DNA of 64,000 bases from Paraburkholderia tropica (GCF_914484835.1 NZ_CAJZAR010000068.1:296605-360604), one strand, 5' to 3'; shown: positions 14,933 to 24,424, counted from the stretch's first letter. A program made the numbers and translations. The notes: generated from the sequence alone by a model not told the origin.

Positions 14933-17370
14933 CAGTTCGTTCTCCGTGAATTCGAGGGCATGCCGACCGGCGCGAACAGGACCGACACCATGATGCCGAG
15001 CGACAGCGTCGCGCCGAAGCTCTTGAGCGCGGGCATCGAGGTCATCGCGAGCAGGCCGAACGAGAGCAGCGTCGTGGTCGCCGAGAGCAGCACGCCGGTC
15101 CAGACCGCGCCGGTATCGGCGTTCGCGCGCATCGCGCCTTCGCGCAGGAACACCGCGTAGTTCGCGCCCACGCCGAGCACGAGCATCAGCGCCAGCAGGT
15201 TGAATAGATTGATGCGCACGTGCGCGTAGCCGAACACGGCCAGCGTCACGCCGATCGCGAGCCACACGGGCAGCGCGACCGCGAACGCCGCGCGCCAGCC
15301 GTAACGCAGCGTCAGCAGCGCGAACACCAGCACGAGCGCGCCTGCGAGCCAGAGCGCGCCGTCCTCGCGATAGACGCCGAACAGATGCGAGACGCTCGCC
15401 GCCTTGTCGACGAAACTCACGCCGGGCAGCGTCGGAGCGAGCGCGCGCAAGGCGGGCTCGTTCGCGTTCGACACGCCCTGCGGGATCACGACCGTCGCGA
15501 AGGCGCCCGGTGTGCTCGCGGAGCGGCCGAGCCACAGGTGGCGGAACGGCTGCGACCACGGTTCGGCCAGCCATGCGTCCACGCTCAGCGTGCTGGAACC
15601 GGATCGCGCCCACGCGCGCGGCCACGCCTGCGCAACGTCGTCGCGAAAACCCGCCGCGCCCAGCATCGCGCCCAACGCGGCCGGATCGTTGAAGACGTGC
15701 GCGGCCAGCAAGGCGCGATCGGCGTCCTGCTGCTTGTCCGACGGCACGAACGACGTGACCGACTGCCAGCCGCTCACGGCCGCTGCGCCCGTGAGCGTGC
15801 CCAGCCGCGCGCACAGCGCTTCGGCGCGTTCGAGCACGGTTTCGGGCGACGCGCCGCGCACGACGAAGAACTGCGCGCTGTTGTCGACGCCCACCGCGTT
15901 GCTCACCACGCGCTCCTGCGCGACCAGCGAAGGATCGCGCTGGATCAGCAGATGGATGTCGTCGTCGCTGCGCAGTTGCAGCCAGCCTGGCGCCGCCACG
16001 ACGCCCACCGCGAGCGCGACGAGCCACGCGCGACGTCCGCCGATCAGCGCCTGCCATTTCGCGAGCGTCACGGCGGCCACGGCGAACAGCGTGCGCGGAC
16101 TGCGGCGCGCGGGGCGCGTCATGAGGCTCGGCAGCAGGCCGATCACCGAAGCAAACGCGATCAAGATGCCGACGATCGCGAAGCACGCGATCTGCTTGAG
16201 CGCCGGGAACGGCGCGAAGGTCAGGATGGCGTAGCCGAGTACGCTCGTGCCGAACGCCACCGCGAGCGCGGGCATCACTTCGCGCGCGCCGCGCCGCGCG
16301 TTCCAGTGCTCGCGCGCGCCCAGATAGACGACGAAATACTGAATCGAATAATCGACGGCCTCGCCAATCAGGCTCGCACCGAACACCAGCGTCAGCAGAT
16401 GCAGCTTGCCGAAGATCAGCATGGTCGCCGCGAGCGCGCACAGAATGCCCAGCGCCGTCGAGACGAAACCGAGCGCAATGAGGCGCGGCGAGCGGAAGAT
16501 CCAGAGCATCAGCAGCGCGATGCCGACCGCCGAGACGATGCCGATCACGTGCACGTCGCGCTCCGACGCGCGTCGCGCCGACTCCGCGTAGAACACCGCG
16601 CCCGTGCGCGCGACGCTGACGTCGGGCCATGCCGGCTTCAGCGCGCTTTCGCCTTGCGCGACGGCGTGCAGCACGTTTTGCTGCACCGACGATTCATACG
16701 CCGATCCCGTCAGCGTGCCGACCACCAGCACGCTCGTGGTCGCGCCGCGATGCGCGACCAGCAAGCCGTCCTCGACGGTCAGATTCGATGCGGCGAGCGG
16801 CAGGCCCGCGAGCCAGTGCTGAAGCCAGCCGAACGGATCGTCGGCGAGCGAAGTCGAGAGGCCCACGCCGGGCAGGCCGTAGAGGCGCTCGGTGAGCGCG
16901 CTGGACAGCGCGGCCGGGCCGCCCCTGGCGTTCGTCAAGCTCGCGCGATCCTCGGACGTGAGCAGGCCGAAGCGATACGGCAGATAGAAGCGCGCGATAC
17001 GCCCGAGGTCGAACGGCGGAATGCGCGCGGTCACCGACGCGAACGCGTGACTCGCGCTCAGCGACGCGCCCAGTTGCAGCGCCGCCGCTTTCGCGTGCGC
17101 GTCGTTATCGCTGGACACGAGCAGCACGGCGCGATTGCCGAGCACGTTCGCGAGTTGATCGACGGCTTCTTCGGCGACGGGATCGGCCTCGGTGGCGGGC
17201 AGCAGCGCGAGCAGATTCGTCTGCAATGGCGACGGCCCCGCGAAACGCCAGCCGCAATAAAGCGCGGCGGCCACGGCGAGCAGCAGCCACGCGGCGCGCA
17301 GCGCCCAATGCCGCCACGCGCTGCGTGCGGTTCGTGTAGTGGATGCGGCACGAAGCTCCGGCGAATTCAC
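14932..17370 (-). CDS. MMPL/RND-family exporter of the APE operon
   Basis: This 812-residue inner-membrane protein has two repeated halves. Each has one N-proximal membrane helix (residues ~25-45 for the first), a large periplasmic domain, and a bundle of about five helices (around residues 225-400 and again 650-800). The pattern VFGASLIGEAVDYSIQYFVVYL marks the first transporter core and LMLVLGVGANYAVFL the second, matching hydrophobe/MMPL exporters. In APE clusters this protein is thought to move the polyene lipid to the envelope, together with the LolA-like periplasmic carrier encoded just before it (stop and start overlap). Substrate inference rests on cluster context. Confidence 0.88.
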   Translation of the reverse strand: MNSPELRAASTTRTARSAWRHWALRAAWLLLAVAAALYCGWRFAGPSPLQTNLLALLPATEADPVAEEAVDQLANVLGNRAVLLVSSDNDAHAKAAALQLGASLSASHAFASVTARIPPFDLGRIARFYLPYRFGLLTSEDRASLTNARGGPAALSSALTERLYGLPGVGLSTSLADDPFGWLQHWLAGLPLAASNLTVEDGLLVAHRGATTSVLVVGTLTGSAYESSVQQNVLHAVAQGESALKPAWPDVSVARTGAVFYAESARRASERDVHVIGIVSAVGIALLMLWIFRSPRLIALGFVSTALGILCALAATMLIFGKLHLLTLVFGASLIGEAVDYSIQYFVVYLGAREHWNARRGAREVMPALAVAFGTSVLGYAILTFAPFPALKQIACFAIVGILIAFASVIGLLPSLMTRPARRSPRTLFAVAAVTLAKWQALIGGRRAWLVALAVGVVAAPGWLQLRSDDDIHLLIQRDPSLVAQERVVSNAVGVDNSAQFFVVRGASPETVLERAEALCARLGTLTGAAAVSGWQSVTSFVPSDKQQDADRALLAAHVFNDPAALGAMLGAAGFRDDVAQAWPRAWARSGSSTLSVDAWLAEPWSQPFRHLWLGRSASTPGAFATVVIPQGVSNANEPALRALAPTLPGVSFVDKAASVSHLFGVYREDGALWLAGALVLVFALLTLRYGWRAAFAVALPVWLAIGVTLAVFGYAHVRINLFNLLALMLVLGVGANYAVFLREGAMRANADTGAVWTGVLLSATTTLLSFGLLAMTSMPALKSFGATLSLGIMVSVLFAPVGMPSNSRRTN

Positions 17371-18044
17371 TACGGCGTTCCGAACAGTTTCTGGTCGGCG
17401 GGCGCGAGTTCGCTCACGGGCGTGCTGCCGCTGAACGCGTACTGCGTGACGTCACCGTTCGCGAGCGTGATGCGCAGACCTTGCAGGAACTCGCCGCCGT
17501 CCATCTCGATGCCGCGCAACGCCTGCGCGATCTGCGGCTGACGCGGCACGAGGCGCATCTGCCAGCGCGCGGGCGTGCCGCGCGCCTGCACGTCGAATTG
17601 CGTGTAGAGCCCGCTCAGGTCGCCGCCCAGCATCGCGCGCATCATCTTCGCGATTTCAGCCGCGCCGCGCGCGCCCTGCGCGCCGCCGTTCGCGACGCGC
17701 TGACCGGTCGCGTCGAGCACGGTCATGCCGCTGTCGCTCATCACCCAGGTTTTTTTATAGGGCGCGTCGATTTGCCAGATCACGCCGCGATCGCGGAAAA
17801 ACAGCAGCGATCCCGTGCTGACGAGCGGCGTCTTCAGCGCGGCGAGCGTCTGGGTCTGCGTGAAGTGCGAGCGCACGCCTTTCGTCTGCGCGAGGCGCGC
17901 GGCGATCTGCGAAACGAGTGCCGCGTCGGCGTCGCTTGCGCTTGCACTCGCGTTCGAAGCCGATGTCGCCGCCTGCACAGGCAAGCATACCGACTGAAGC
18001 GCGATCATCGCCGCGAACACCGCGCCGCGTATCAACGTGCCCAT
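17370..18044 (-). CDS. LolA-like outer-membrane lipoprotein carrier protein (ApeL-type)
   Basis: This protein of about 224 residues has a signal peptide (GTLIRGAVFAAMIALQSVCLPVQA) and a LolA/LolB-type beta-barrel signature: FTQTQTLAALKTPLVSTGSLLFFRDRGVIW, followed by PYKKTWVMSDSGM. LolA carries lipid-modified cargo through the periplasm; in APE operons the homologue is believed to shuttle the aryl polyene lipid after export. I chose ATG 18044, which gives the signal peptide at the N-terminus and a 13-bp overlap with the thioesterase gene. It overlaps the exporter start at its other end. Confidence 0.84.
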   Translation of the reverse strand: MGTLIRGAVFAAMIALQSVCLPVQAATSASNASASASDADAALVSQIAARLAQTKGVRSHFTQTQTLAALKTPLVSTGSLLFFRDRGVIWQIDAPYKKTWVMSDSGMTVLDATGQRVANGGAQGARGAAEIAKMMRAMLGGDLSGLYTQFDVQARGTPARWQMRLVPRQPQIAQALRGIEMDGGEFLQGLRITLANGDVTQYAFSGSTPVSELAPADQKLFGTP

Positions 18045-18466
18045 GCGCGCTCCAGTTTTTCGAACACGACCGGCGGCGAGACGAACTGCAATTCCTGCGT
18101 GGCGGCGTTCACCGCGACCTGAATCGTATAGCCCTTGGTGAGCCGCGCGCGCGTGGCGCAATCGAAGATTTCGTAGCCGATTTTCAGGCGGTTTTCGTGT
18201 TCGAGCAGATGCGCGCAGACCTCGATCTGCTGTCCGTAAATCGCCGGACGCACGTACTTCAGATGCGCCTCGACCACGGGCCACACATAGCCCGACGCCT
18301 GCATCTCGCGATAGTCGTAATCGAACTTGCGCAGCAGCGCCGCGCGGCCGAATTCGAAGTACTTCAGGTAGTGGCCGTGCCAGCAGACGTTCATCGCATC
18401 GACGTCGTGGAACGGCACTTCCACGGTCGCGCTCGCGCTCAATACGGCCTTGTCCGCCACGCTCAT
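18032..18466 (-). CDS. acyl-CoA/ACP thioesterase, 4HBT hotdog family (ApeK-like)
   Basis: This 144-residue protein has the 4-hydroxybenzoyl-CoA thioesterase pattern VPFHDVDAMNVCWHGHYLKYFE. The catalytic aspartate sits in HDVDA, and a conserved Tyr-Phe-Glu follows. Thioesterases of this kind accompany APE and flexirubin clusters and may edit stalled acyl-ACPs or release the polyene acid. The gene overlaps the ammonia-lyase gene by 4 bp. The substrate is inferred from context only. Confidence 0.87.
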   Translation of the reverse strand: MSVADKAVLSASATVEVPFHDVDAMNVCWHGHYLKYFEFGRAALLRKFDYDYREMQASGYVWPVVEAHLKYVRPAIYGQQIEVCAHLLEHENRLKIGYEIFDCATRARLTKGYTIQVAVNAATQELQFVSPPVVFEKLERAWAR

Positions 18467-20040
18467 GCCGCGTCTCCTTCCTGTGCGCCGATGAATTCGC
18501 CCGCCGCGATCCGCGCCGTCATCGCGCGCAGTTCGTGTTCGAGCGCGCGGTCTTCGTCGACGAACGGCGACACCGCCGCCACGTCCGTCATGAACGCGCG
18601 CAGCGGCTCAGGAATCACGGTGCCCGCGTTGCCGCGCAGACGTAATTGCGCGGCCTGCACGGTCGCGAGCGCATGCGCCGCCGCGACCTGCTCGGTCAGT
18701 TGCAGCACGCGCAAACAATCGCGCGCCGCGATCGTGCCCATGCTCACCTTGTCCTGGTTGTGCGCCTCGGTGGAGCGCGAAAACACGCTCGCGGGCATCG
18801 TGTGCTTGAGCGCCTCCGCCGTCCACGCCGACGACGAAATCTGCACCGCCTTGAAGCCGTGATTGATCGCCGCGCGCGCCGCGCTCGCGCCCGTGAGATT
18901 GCGCGGCAGGCCGTTGTTGAACTTGTCGTCGACGAGCAGCGCAAGCTGGCGATCCATCAGATCGGCGAGATTCGCAACGGCGTTCTTCAGGCCGTCCATC
19001 GCGAACGCGATATGGCCGCCGTAGAAGTTGCCGCCGTGCAGCACGCGCTCGCCGTCGGGGTCGATCAGCGGATTGTCGTTGGCGCTGTTCAGTTCGTTTT
19101 CGATGTCGCGGCGCATCCAGGACAGCGCGTCGCCGAGCACGCCGATCACATGCGGCGCGCAGCGGATCGAATAGCGGTCCTGCAGGCGATGGCCCGGCGT
19201 GTCGGGACGCCCGGCGAGATCGGCGCGAATCCACGCGGCGGCCTCGCCTTGCCCGGCGTGCGGCTTGGCTTCGAAGATCAGCGGGTCGAAATGCGCGGCG
19301 CGGCCGTCGAGCGCGACCGTCGCGAGCGCCGTGAGGCGCGCGCTCAGGCGCGCCAGTTGCGCCGCGCGCGCGAACGCGAGACACGCGAGGCCGGTCATCA
19401 CGGCCGTGCCGTTCATCAGCGCGAGCCCTTCCTTGGGCGCGAGCGTAAGCGGCGCGTGGCCGAGCGCCTGCCAGGCGTCGCGCGCCGTGCACGACGCGCC
19501 GCGAAACTGCACGTCGCGCTCGCCCGCCAGCGCCGCCGCCACGTACGACAGCGGCGTGAGGTCGCCGCTCGCGCCCACCGAGCCTTCGGCGGGAATACGC
19601 GGCAGCACGCGATGATTGATGAGATCGGCGAGACGTTCGAGCAGCACCGGACGCACGCCCGAGAGCCCATACGCCAGCGAATTCAGACGCGCGGCGATCA
19701 CCGCGAGCGCCGACGCATCGTCGAGATACTCGCCCATGCCGCAGCCGTGATAGCGCGTGAGTTGCAGCGGCAGCGCCTCGACGAGCGCCATCGGCACGTC
19801 GACCACGCAGGCGTCGCCGTAACCCGTGTTGACGCCGTAGACCGTCGCGCCCGCGTCCAGATGGCGGCGCAGGAATTCCGCGCCGCGCGCGATGCGCGCG
19901 CGCCAGGCCGGGTCGTCGCTGAGCCGCACGGCAGCGCCTTCGCGCGCCACCGCCACCACGTCCTCGATCGTCAGACGGCGGCCGCCGATCACCACGTCGG
20001 CGGTCGCGGCCTGGACGCCGTTCAGGTCATGTTCGGCCAT
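18463..20040 (-). CDS. HAL/PAL/TAL-family aromatic amino acid ammonia-lyase
   Basis: This 525-residue lyase carries the MIO cofactor triad Ala-Ser-Gly (157-159) in GSVGASGDLTPLSYVAA, the mobile-loop tyrosine in YGVNTGYGD (Tyr68) and the NDNPLID and ALMNGTAVMTG blocks of the family. It should deaminate an aromatic amino acid to a cinnamate-type acid that primes the aryl polyene after activation by the AMP-ligase. The selectivity pair is Tyr-His (97-98, in LTRYHGCG). This differs from Ser-His of histidine lyases, Phe-Leu of plant-type PAL and His-Leu of typical TAL, so the substrate (Tyr, Phe or other) cannot be settled. It overlaps both flanking genes. Confidence 0.88.
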   Translation of the reverse strand: MAEHDLNGVQAATADVVIGGRRLTIEDVVAVAREGAAVRLSDDPAWRARIARGAEFLRRHLDAGATVYGVNTGYGDACVVDVPMALVEALPLQLTRYHGCGMGEYLDDASALAVIAARLNSLAYGLSGVRPVLLERLADLINHRVLPRIPAEGSVGASGDLTPLSYVAAALAGERDVQFRGASCTARDAWQALGHAPLTLAPKEGLALMNGTAVMTGLACLAFARAAQLARLSARLTALATVALDGRAAHFDPLIFEAKPHAGQGEAAAWIRADLAGRPDTPGHRLQDRYSIRCAPHVIGVLGDALSWMRRDIENELNSANDNPLIDPDGERVLHGGNFYGGHIAFAMDGLKNAVANLADLMDRQLALLVDDKFNNGLPRNLTGASAARAAINHGFKAVQISSSAWTAEALKHTMPASVFSRSTEAHNQDKVSMGTIAARDCLRVLQLTEQVAAAHALATVQAAQLRLRGNAGTVIPEPLRAFMTDVAAVSPFVDEDRALEHELRAMTARIAAGEFIGAQEGDAA

Positions 20041-21754
20041 TCGTCTTCCTCGTATTCCCGCCTGGGCGCGCCCAGAAATCGTAAAAATTGAACCATTGAT
20101 AAGGCGCCTTGCGGCAATAGTGTTCGAGGCGGCTCGCGAAGCGCTGCGCCCAGCCCGCGATGTGTTCCGCGCGGTCGCGTCGCGGCAGTTCGATGCGCTC
20201 GGCGAAGGGCTCGAAATAGAGCCGGTAGCCGCTGCGCTCCTTCAGGCAGAACAGCAGATAGACGGGACACGCGAGCGCGTGCGCGAGCACGTACGGCCCT
20301 TGCGCGAACGGCGCGGTTGCGCCGAGGAACTGCGCTTCGGTCAAGCGTCCGCTTTCGTGCGCGGGCGTGCGGTCGCCGACGATCACCAGCAGTTCGCCGC
20401 GCTCGATGCGCTCCTGCATCATCAGCGCGGTTTGCGGCCCGAAGTCGCTCACCGGCACCAGATGCTGCGTGAAATCGCGGTTCGCGCCCGCCAGCACGCT
20501 GTTGAAGCGCTTCGCGTGCTCGGTGTAGACGATCGCGGTCACGCGCGTCTGCGCGCCGCGCACGGCGAGCGCGCGCGCCATTTCCAGATTGCCGAGATGC
20601 GAGCCGATCACGAGCGCGCCGCGTCCGCTCGCGAGCAGCGCGTCGAGCGCGTGGGCGTCGTCGATCTCGACATCGGAGAAGTCCACGCGGCCGGTCCACG
20701 CGGCGAGCTTGTCGAAGCCCGACTGCGCGAACGCGAGCATGTGACGGTACGAGGTCACCCAGCCGGGGCGCGGCGTCGCGGGCTGCGGCACCGCTTGGGC
20801 GAGACGCGCGAAATAGCGGCGCGACGCCTCGCGCGCGGGGCGACCCGTGAGCAGGAAATACGCGACGATCGGATGCAGCCAGAGCGCCGTGAAGCGCCGC
20901 CCGAACAAACGGCAGCTCAGCGCGAGCAGACTCATGCCGAGACGGCTGCCGCGTTCGGCGCGACGCCACCAGGGCGCGGGCGCGCCGCTCGCAGCGCTCT
21001 CCATGCGACGGCGCGGCAAGACCTTGTGCGCGAGCAGCAGCGGCAGGCGCGCGAGCATGCCCGCGACGAGCCGCGTGTGGCTGCGGCTGATCCGCACGTT
21101 GTCCCAGAGCACGTCGAAATGCGAGACGCCGTCGGTCGCGTAAGTCACGGCAGTCGGGATCGACACGAACTCCACGCGCCGCCAGTACAGGCGCACCAGA
21201 ATCTCGATGTCGAAGTCCATGCGCTCGGGCAGCTTCACGCTGTCGATCAGCGCGCAGGCGAGATCGAGCGGATAGAGCCGGAAGCCGCACATCGAATCGC
21301 GGATCGTGAAGGACAGCGTTTCGACCCACACCCACACGTGCGTCAGATAGCGGCCGTAGAGACGCGCCTTCGGCACGCTCTCGTCGTAGACGGGCTGGCC
21401 GAGCACGACCGCGCGCGGATTCGCGGCGGCGGCGGCGAGAAAGCGCGGCACGTCGGCGGCGTCGTGCTGGCCGTCGGCGTCGATCTGCAAGGCGTGCGTG
21501 TAGCCCGCGTCGCGCGCGGCGCGCAGCCCCGCCATCACCGCCGCGCCCTTGCCGCCGTTCACGGGCAGGCGCAGCAGCGTGAGCTGGCCCGCGTGGCGCT
21601 GCGCGAGCGCGGCGAGCACCTGCTGCGTGGCCTCGTCGCTGCCATCGTCGACGACGAACAGCGGCAGGCCGTGCACGACCAGATTCGCCACGGTGCCGCC
21701 AATCGCGTCCTTGTGGTTGTAGATCGGAATGACGACGCAGGCCGCGAGACTCAT
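20027..21754 (-). CDS. glycosyltransferase family 2 / LpxL-type acyltransferase fusion (ApeJ-like)
   Basis: This is a 575-residue two-domain protein. Residues ~1-230 are a GT-A glycosyltransferase: CVVIPIYNHKDAIGG, VVDDGSDEA and the metal-binding LQIDADGQHD. Residues ~290-560 match the lysophospholipid/lipid A lauroyl acyltransferase family: the H-x4-D-like element IGSHLGNLEMAR and GDRTPAHESGR, with a C-terminal APYQWFNFYDFW typical of LpxL. Such fusions occur in APE and dialkylresorcinol loci and are thought to build the lipid anchor to which the polyene is esterified. I chose ATG 21754, overlapping the previous stop by 4 bp; the longer frame upstream has no family match. Confidence 0.87.
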   Translation of the reverse strand: MSLAACVVIPIYNHKDAIGGTVANLVVHGLPLFVVDDGSDEATQQVLAALAQRHAGQLTLLRLPVNGGKGAAVMAGLRAARDAGYTHALQIDADGQHDAADVPRFLAAAAANPRAVVLGQPVYDESVPKARLYGRYLTHVWVWVETLSFTIRDSMCGFRLYPLDLACALIDSVKLPERMDFDIEILVRLYWRRVEFVSIPTAVTYATDGVSHFDVLWDNVRISRSHTRLVAGMLARLPLLLAHKVLPRRRMESAASGAPAPWWRRAERGSRLGMSLLALSCRLFGRRFTALWLHPIVAYFLLTGRPAREASRRYFARLAQAVPQPATPRPGWVTSYRHMLAFAQSGFDKLAAWTGRVDFSDVEIDDAHALDALLASGRGALVIGSHLGNLEMARALAVRGAQTRVTAIVYTEHAKRFNSVLAGANRDFTQHLVPVSDFGPQTALMMQERIERGELLVIVGDRTPAHESGRLTEAQFLGATAPFAQGPYVLAHALACPVYLLFCLKERSGYRLYFEPFAERIELPRRDRAEHIAGWAQRFASRLEHYCRKAPYQWFNFYDFWARPGGNTRKTNGRT

Positions 21755-23526
21755 GCGGGCTCCCGGTACACGATGACGCCCGACGCGCAGTCGCGCTCGC
21801 CGAAGCGCCAGACGAACGCGATGCGGCGGCGCGCCGCGTCGTGCTTCAGCACGAGTTTCAGCAGCACGCCCGGCGGCACCGGCGCCATGAATTTCAGTTG
21901 CTCGACCGAGGCGAGCGCGCGTGCGCCCGGCACCCATTCGTCGGCGAAACGCAGCGCCCAGTCGACCTGCACGACGCCCGGCAGGATCGGCAAGCCCGGG
22001 AAGTGGCCCGCGAAATGCGCGAGCGTGTGCGGCACGCGCAATTCGAACGCGCGGGCGGGCGGCGTGGGCGCTTGTTCAGCATGTTCAGCATGTTCAGCGC
22101 TTTCCGTCTCGTCCCATTCCGCGAGCAATTCGAAGCCTTCCTCGCGTACGTCAAACGCCTCGGCGACGGCGCGCGCCTGAATCTTGCCGCGAGCATCGAC
22201 CGGCAGCGCGCGGCGGATGCGCCAGTGGCGCGGCAGCACGACGGCGTCGAAATAGGCGGCGAGATGGCGGCGCAGCGCCTTGACGAGCGCGACGCGGCCT
22301 TCGAGGCGCAAGCGTTCGCGGCCCTGCGCCGAGAGCACGACGAGCGCGCCGATGCGCTGGCGCGTCGCGCCCGCGAGCGGCACGGTCCGCACGTCGGCGA
22401 GGTCGGGATGCAATAGCAGACGGCTGTCCATCTCGCCGAGCGAGACGCGCTTGCCGTCGAGCTTCAGCACGCGGTCGAGGCGGCCGCGCAGACGGAAGCG
22501 GCCCGCTTCGTCGAAGGCGGCCTGGTCGTCGGTGCGATGCCAGTCGTCGTGGCCGAGATGCGGCGAGCGCACTTCGAGCGCGCCGCCTTCTTCCGCCGCG
22601 CCCGCGCGCACGGCGATGCCGTGCAGGGGCGTCCACGCGTCGGTTTCGCTTTGGCGCCGCCACGCGATACCGCCCGTCTCCGTGCTGCCATAGATCTCCA
22701 GCGGCGCGGCGCCGAACGTCGCGGCATAACGCAGCGCGGCGTCGGCGGACAACGGGCCGCCCGACGAGAAGAACGCGCGCGGCGCGGGCGCAAGCGCGCT
22801 AAAGCCCGGCAGATCAGGCCAGCGCGAGAGCTGCGCGGGCGTCGAGACCACCACGGCCGCGCCGCATTGCGCGATACGCGCCTGCAATTGCGCGGGATCG
22901 GCGCAGGTCGCGCGGTCGAACGGCCGCCCCGCCGCCAGCGGCCAGAACACGCGGAACAGCAGCCCGTAGATATGGTGATGCGGCACGCTCGCGAGCACGG
23001 TCGCGTCGCCGACCCACGCGCCCCACTCGGCTTCGAGCGTGCGCACTTCGGCGTCGAATTGCGCGAGCGTCTTGTGGACCGGCTTCGGAGTGCCGCTGCT
23101 GCCCGAGGTGAACAGCGTGAGCGGCGCGTGGGCGTCGATGGCGGCGCTAGTGGCGCTTGTGGCAAGCGTCGCGATGCCAGGCGTAGCGTTGTCAGCACAC
23201 TTCGCGGCGCACCACGCGGCGAGTTCGCCATCGTCGAGCATGGCGTCGTAATGGTCGCGCAGATCGGCGAGATAACCGGGCGCGGCATTGGCCGGGATCA
23301 CCGGCACCTTGCCCGCCGCGAGCACGCCGAACAGCGCGCACGCGAAGACGTAAGGATCGTCGCTCCAGAGCGCGATGCGCTGGGCCTCGCGCTCGCGCAA
23401 ACGCGCGGCGATACCCAGAGCCTGCGCCTGAAACGTCGAAAAGCGCGTGATGCCCGCGCCGTCGAGGCAGACCACGGCCTGCGGCTCGCGGCGCGACGCC
23501 GCGAGCAATGCGTGCAGCGCGATCAC
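21751..23526 (-). CDS. AMP-ligase / 3-hydroxyacyl-ACP dehydratase fusion (ApeH-ApeI-type)
   Basis: This is a 591-residue bifunctional protein. The N-terminal ~440 residues form an adenylate-forming enzyme: P-loop LFTSGSSGTPKPVHKT, EIYGSTETGGIAW, WHRTDDQA, and RVLKLDGKRVSLGEMD. It should activate the aryl starter and load it on an ACP. The C-terminal ~110 residues are a hotdog dehydratase with HFAGHFPGLPILPGVVQVDWAL, carrying the active-site His. In many APE clusters these are two genes, apeH and apeI; here they are joined by an AEHAEHAEQ linker. GTG 23526 gives the 4-bp overlap seen throughout the operon; ATG 23574 is a longer alternative. The core lysine is in RGKIQA. Confidence 0.87.
   Translation of the reverse strand: MIALHALLAASRREPQAVVCLDGAGITRFSTFQAQALGIAARLREREAQRIALWSDDPYVFACALFGVLAAGKVPVIPANAAPGYLADLRDHYDAMLDDGELAAWCAAKCADNATPGIATLATSATSAAIDAHAPLTLFTSGSSGTPKPVHKTLAQFDAEVRTLEAEWGAWVGDATVLASVPHHHIYGLLFRVFWPLAAGRPFDRATCADPAQLQARIAQCGAAVVVSTPAQLSRWPDLPGFSALAPAPRAFFSSGGPLSADAALRYAATFGAAPLEIYGSTETGGIAWRRQSETDAWTPLHGIAVRAGAAEEGGALEVRSPHLGHDDWHRTDDQAAFDEAGRFRLRGRLDRVLKLDGKRVSLGEMDSRLLLHPDLADVRTVPLAGATRQRIGALVVLSAQGRERLRLEGRVALVKALRRHLAAYFDAVVLPRHWRIRRALPVDARGKIQARAVAEAFDVREEGFELLAEWDETESAEHAEHAEQAPTPPARAFELRVPHTLAHFAGHFPGLPILPGVVQVDWALRFADEWVPGARALASVEQLKFMAPVPPGVLLKLVLKHDAARRRIAFVWRFGERDCASGVIVYREPA
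22073..22099 (-). repeat. three 9-bp repeats in the ligase-dehydratase linker
   Basis: Three direct copies of TGTTCAGCA (last base varies) encode the repeated Ala-Glu-His of the interdomain linker. In-frame, low-complexity repeats at a domain junction suggest a flexible linker whose length can change by slippage. Confidence 0.8.
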
Positions 23527-24161
23527 AGCGCCTCCTGTCGCGCCGCGCGCGGCAGCATGATCCATTTGCGCCATGCGATTTCGCCGACGATCAGAACACC
23601 GATGAGCCCATACGCGAGCGCGCCGTTATAGAGCGACCACAGCTTCGGCGGCCACGCGAAGGCCGTCCACGCGGAAAACGCGCCGTTCGCGGCGAAGAAC
23701 GCACACCAGAGCTGCGTGACGCGGCGCGTGTAGCGCACGATGTGCGGAGGCGGTTCGGGATAGGTCCGCTGCGCGAACTTCTCGATCATCGACGGACCTT
23801 TGACGAGCGTCGCGCCAAACGCGACGAGCAGCCCGAGATTCACGCACGCCGGATACAGGCGCATGATCCGTTCGCTATTGGTGAACACGATCGCCACCGA
23901 CGCCACGTTGAGCGTGATCGCCACGGCCCAGTCGACCGGCGTGAGCTTGCGCAGCTGCGCCGCGATCGCGCCCGTGCCGGCCACGCGTTGCAGCCAGAGC
24001 AGCGCGAGCAGCATCAGCCCGACGAGGCGCGGCGAATCCCAGCGCCACGCGCACAGGATCACGACCGGATACGCGAGATTGGCGAGCAGGCGCAGCTTGC
24101 CCGGCGCGCGCGTGGCGGCGGGCGCGAGCGGCCCGGCGGCGTGCGCGGAACGAACCGTCAC
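23523..24161 (-). CDS. COG4648-type membrane protein of the APE operon (ApeG-like)
   Basis: This 212-residue integral membrane protein has about five hydrophobic helices (roughly residues 25-60, 75-95, 105-120, 155-170, 180-200). A conserved cytoplasmic stretch contains TYPEPPPHIVRYTRRVTQLWCAFF. This family is found almost only beside APE-type genes and its role is unknown. It begins 8 bp after the ACP stop, and its own stop overlaps the likely GTG start of the AMP-ligase fusion. Membership is supported by position and the PPPHIVRYTRRVT motif; I cannot suggest a reaction. Confidence 0.8.
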   Translation of the reverse strand: MTVRSAHAAGPLAPAATRAPGKLRLLANLAYPVVILCAWRWDSPRLVGLMLLALLWLQRVAGTGAIAAQLRKLTPVDWAVAITLNVASVAIVFTNSERIMRLYPACVNLGLLVAFGATLVKGPSMIEKFAQRTYPEPPPHIVRYTRRVTQLWCAFFAANGAFSAWTAFAWPPKLWSLYNGALAYGLIGVLIVGEIAWRKWIMLPRAARQEAL

Positions 24162-24169
24162 GGGATGCC

Positions 24170-24421
24170 TCAGGCCTGGGTTGCGAGCAGCGACTCCACG
24201 GCGGCGATGACGTCGCCGACCGTGCGCACCGACTTGAACTCTTCCGGCTTGATACGGCGGCCCGTCATTTCCTGGAGCTTGATGGCGAGATCGACGGCGT
24301 CGATGCTGTCGAGATCCAGTTCTTCGAACAGATGCGCTTCAGGCGTGACGCGCGACGGCTCGATATCGAAGTTTTCCTGAAAGATCTCGCGGATACGTCC
24401 GAGAATTTCTGCGTCGTTCAT
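24170..24421 (-). CDS. acyl carrier protein (ApeF-like)
   Basis: This 83-residue ACP has the phosphopantetheine serine in FEELDLDSIDAVDLAIKL. It is acidic with four predicted helices and is the second of two ACPs in the operon. In characterised APE systems one ACP carries the starter and the other the growing chain; which is which here is not visible. The 3-bp gap to the preceding ACP and 8-bp gap to the membrane protein show operon organisation. Confidence 0.9.
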   Translation of the reverse strand: MNDAEILGRIREIFQENFDIEPSRVTPEAHLFEELDLDSIDAVDLAIKLQEMTGRRIKPEEFKSVRTVGDVIAAVESLLATQA

Positions 24422-24424
24422 GGT

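Noticed and set aside
15220..17541. Long plus-strand open frame opposite the MMPL exporter (and similar frames at 18646-20091, 19892-22180, 22537-23631, 57132-58529)
   Set aside because: They are Arg/His/Ala-rich translations of the antisense strand of genes with clear families, caused by high GC at codon third positions.
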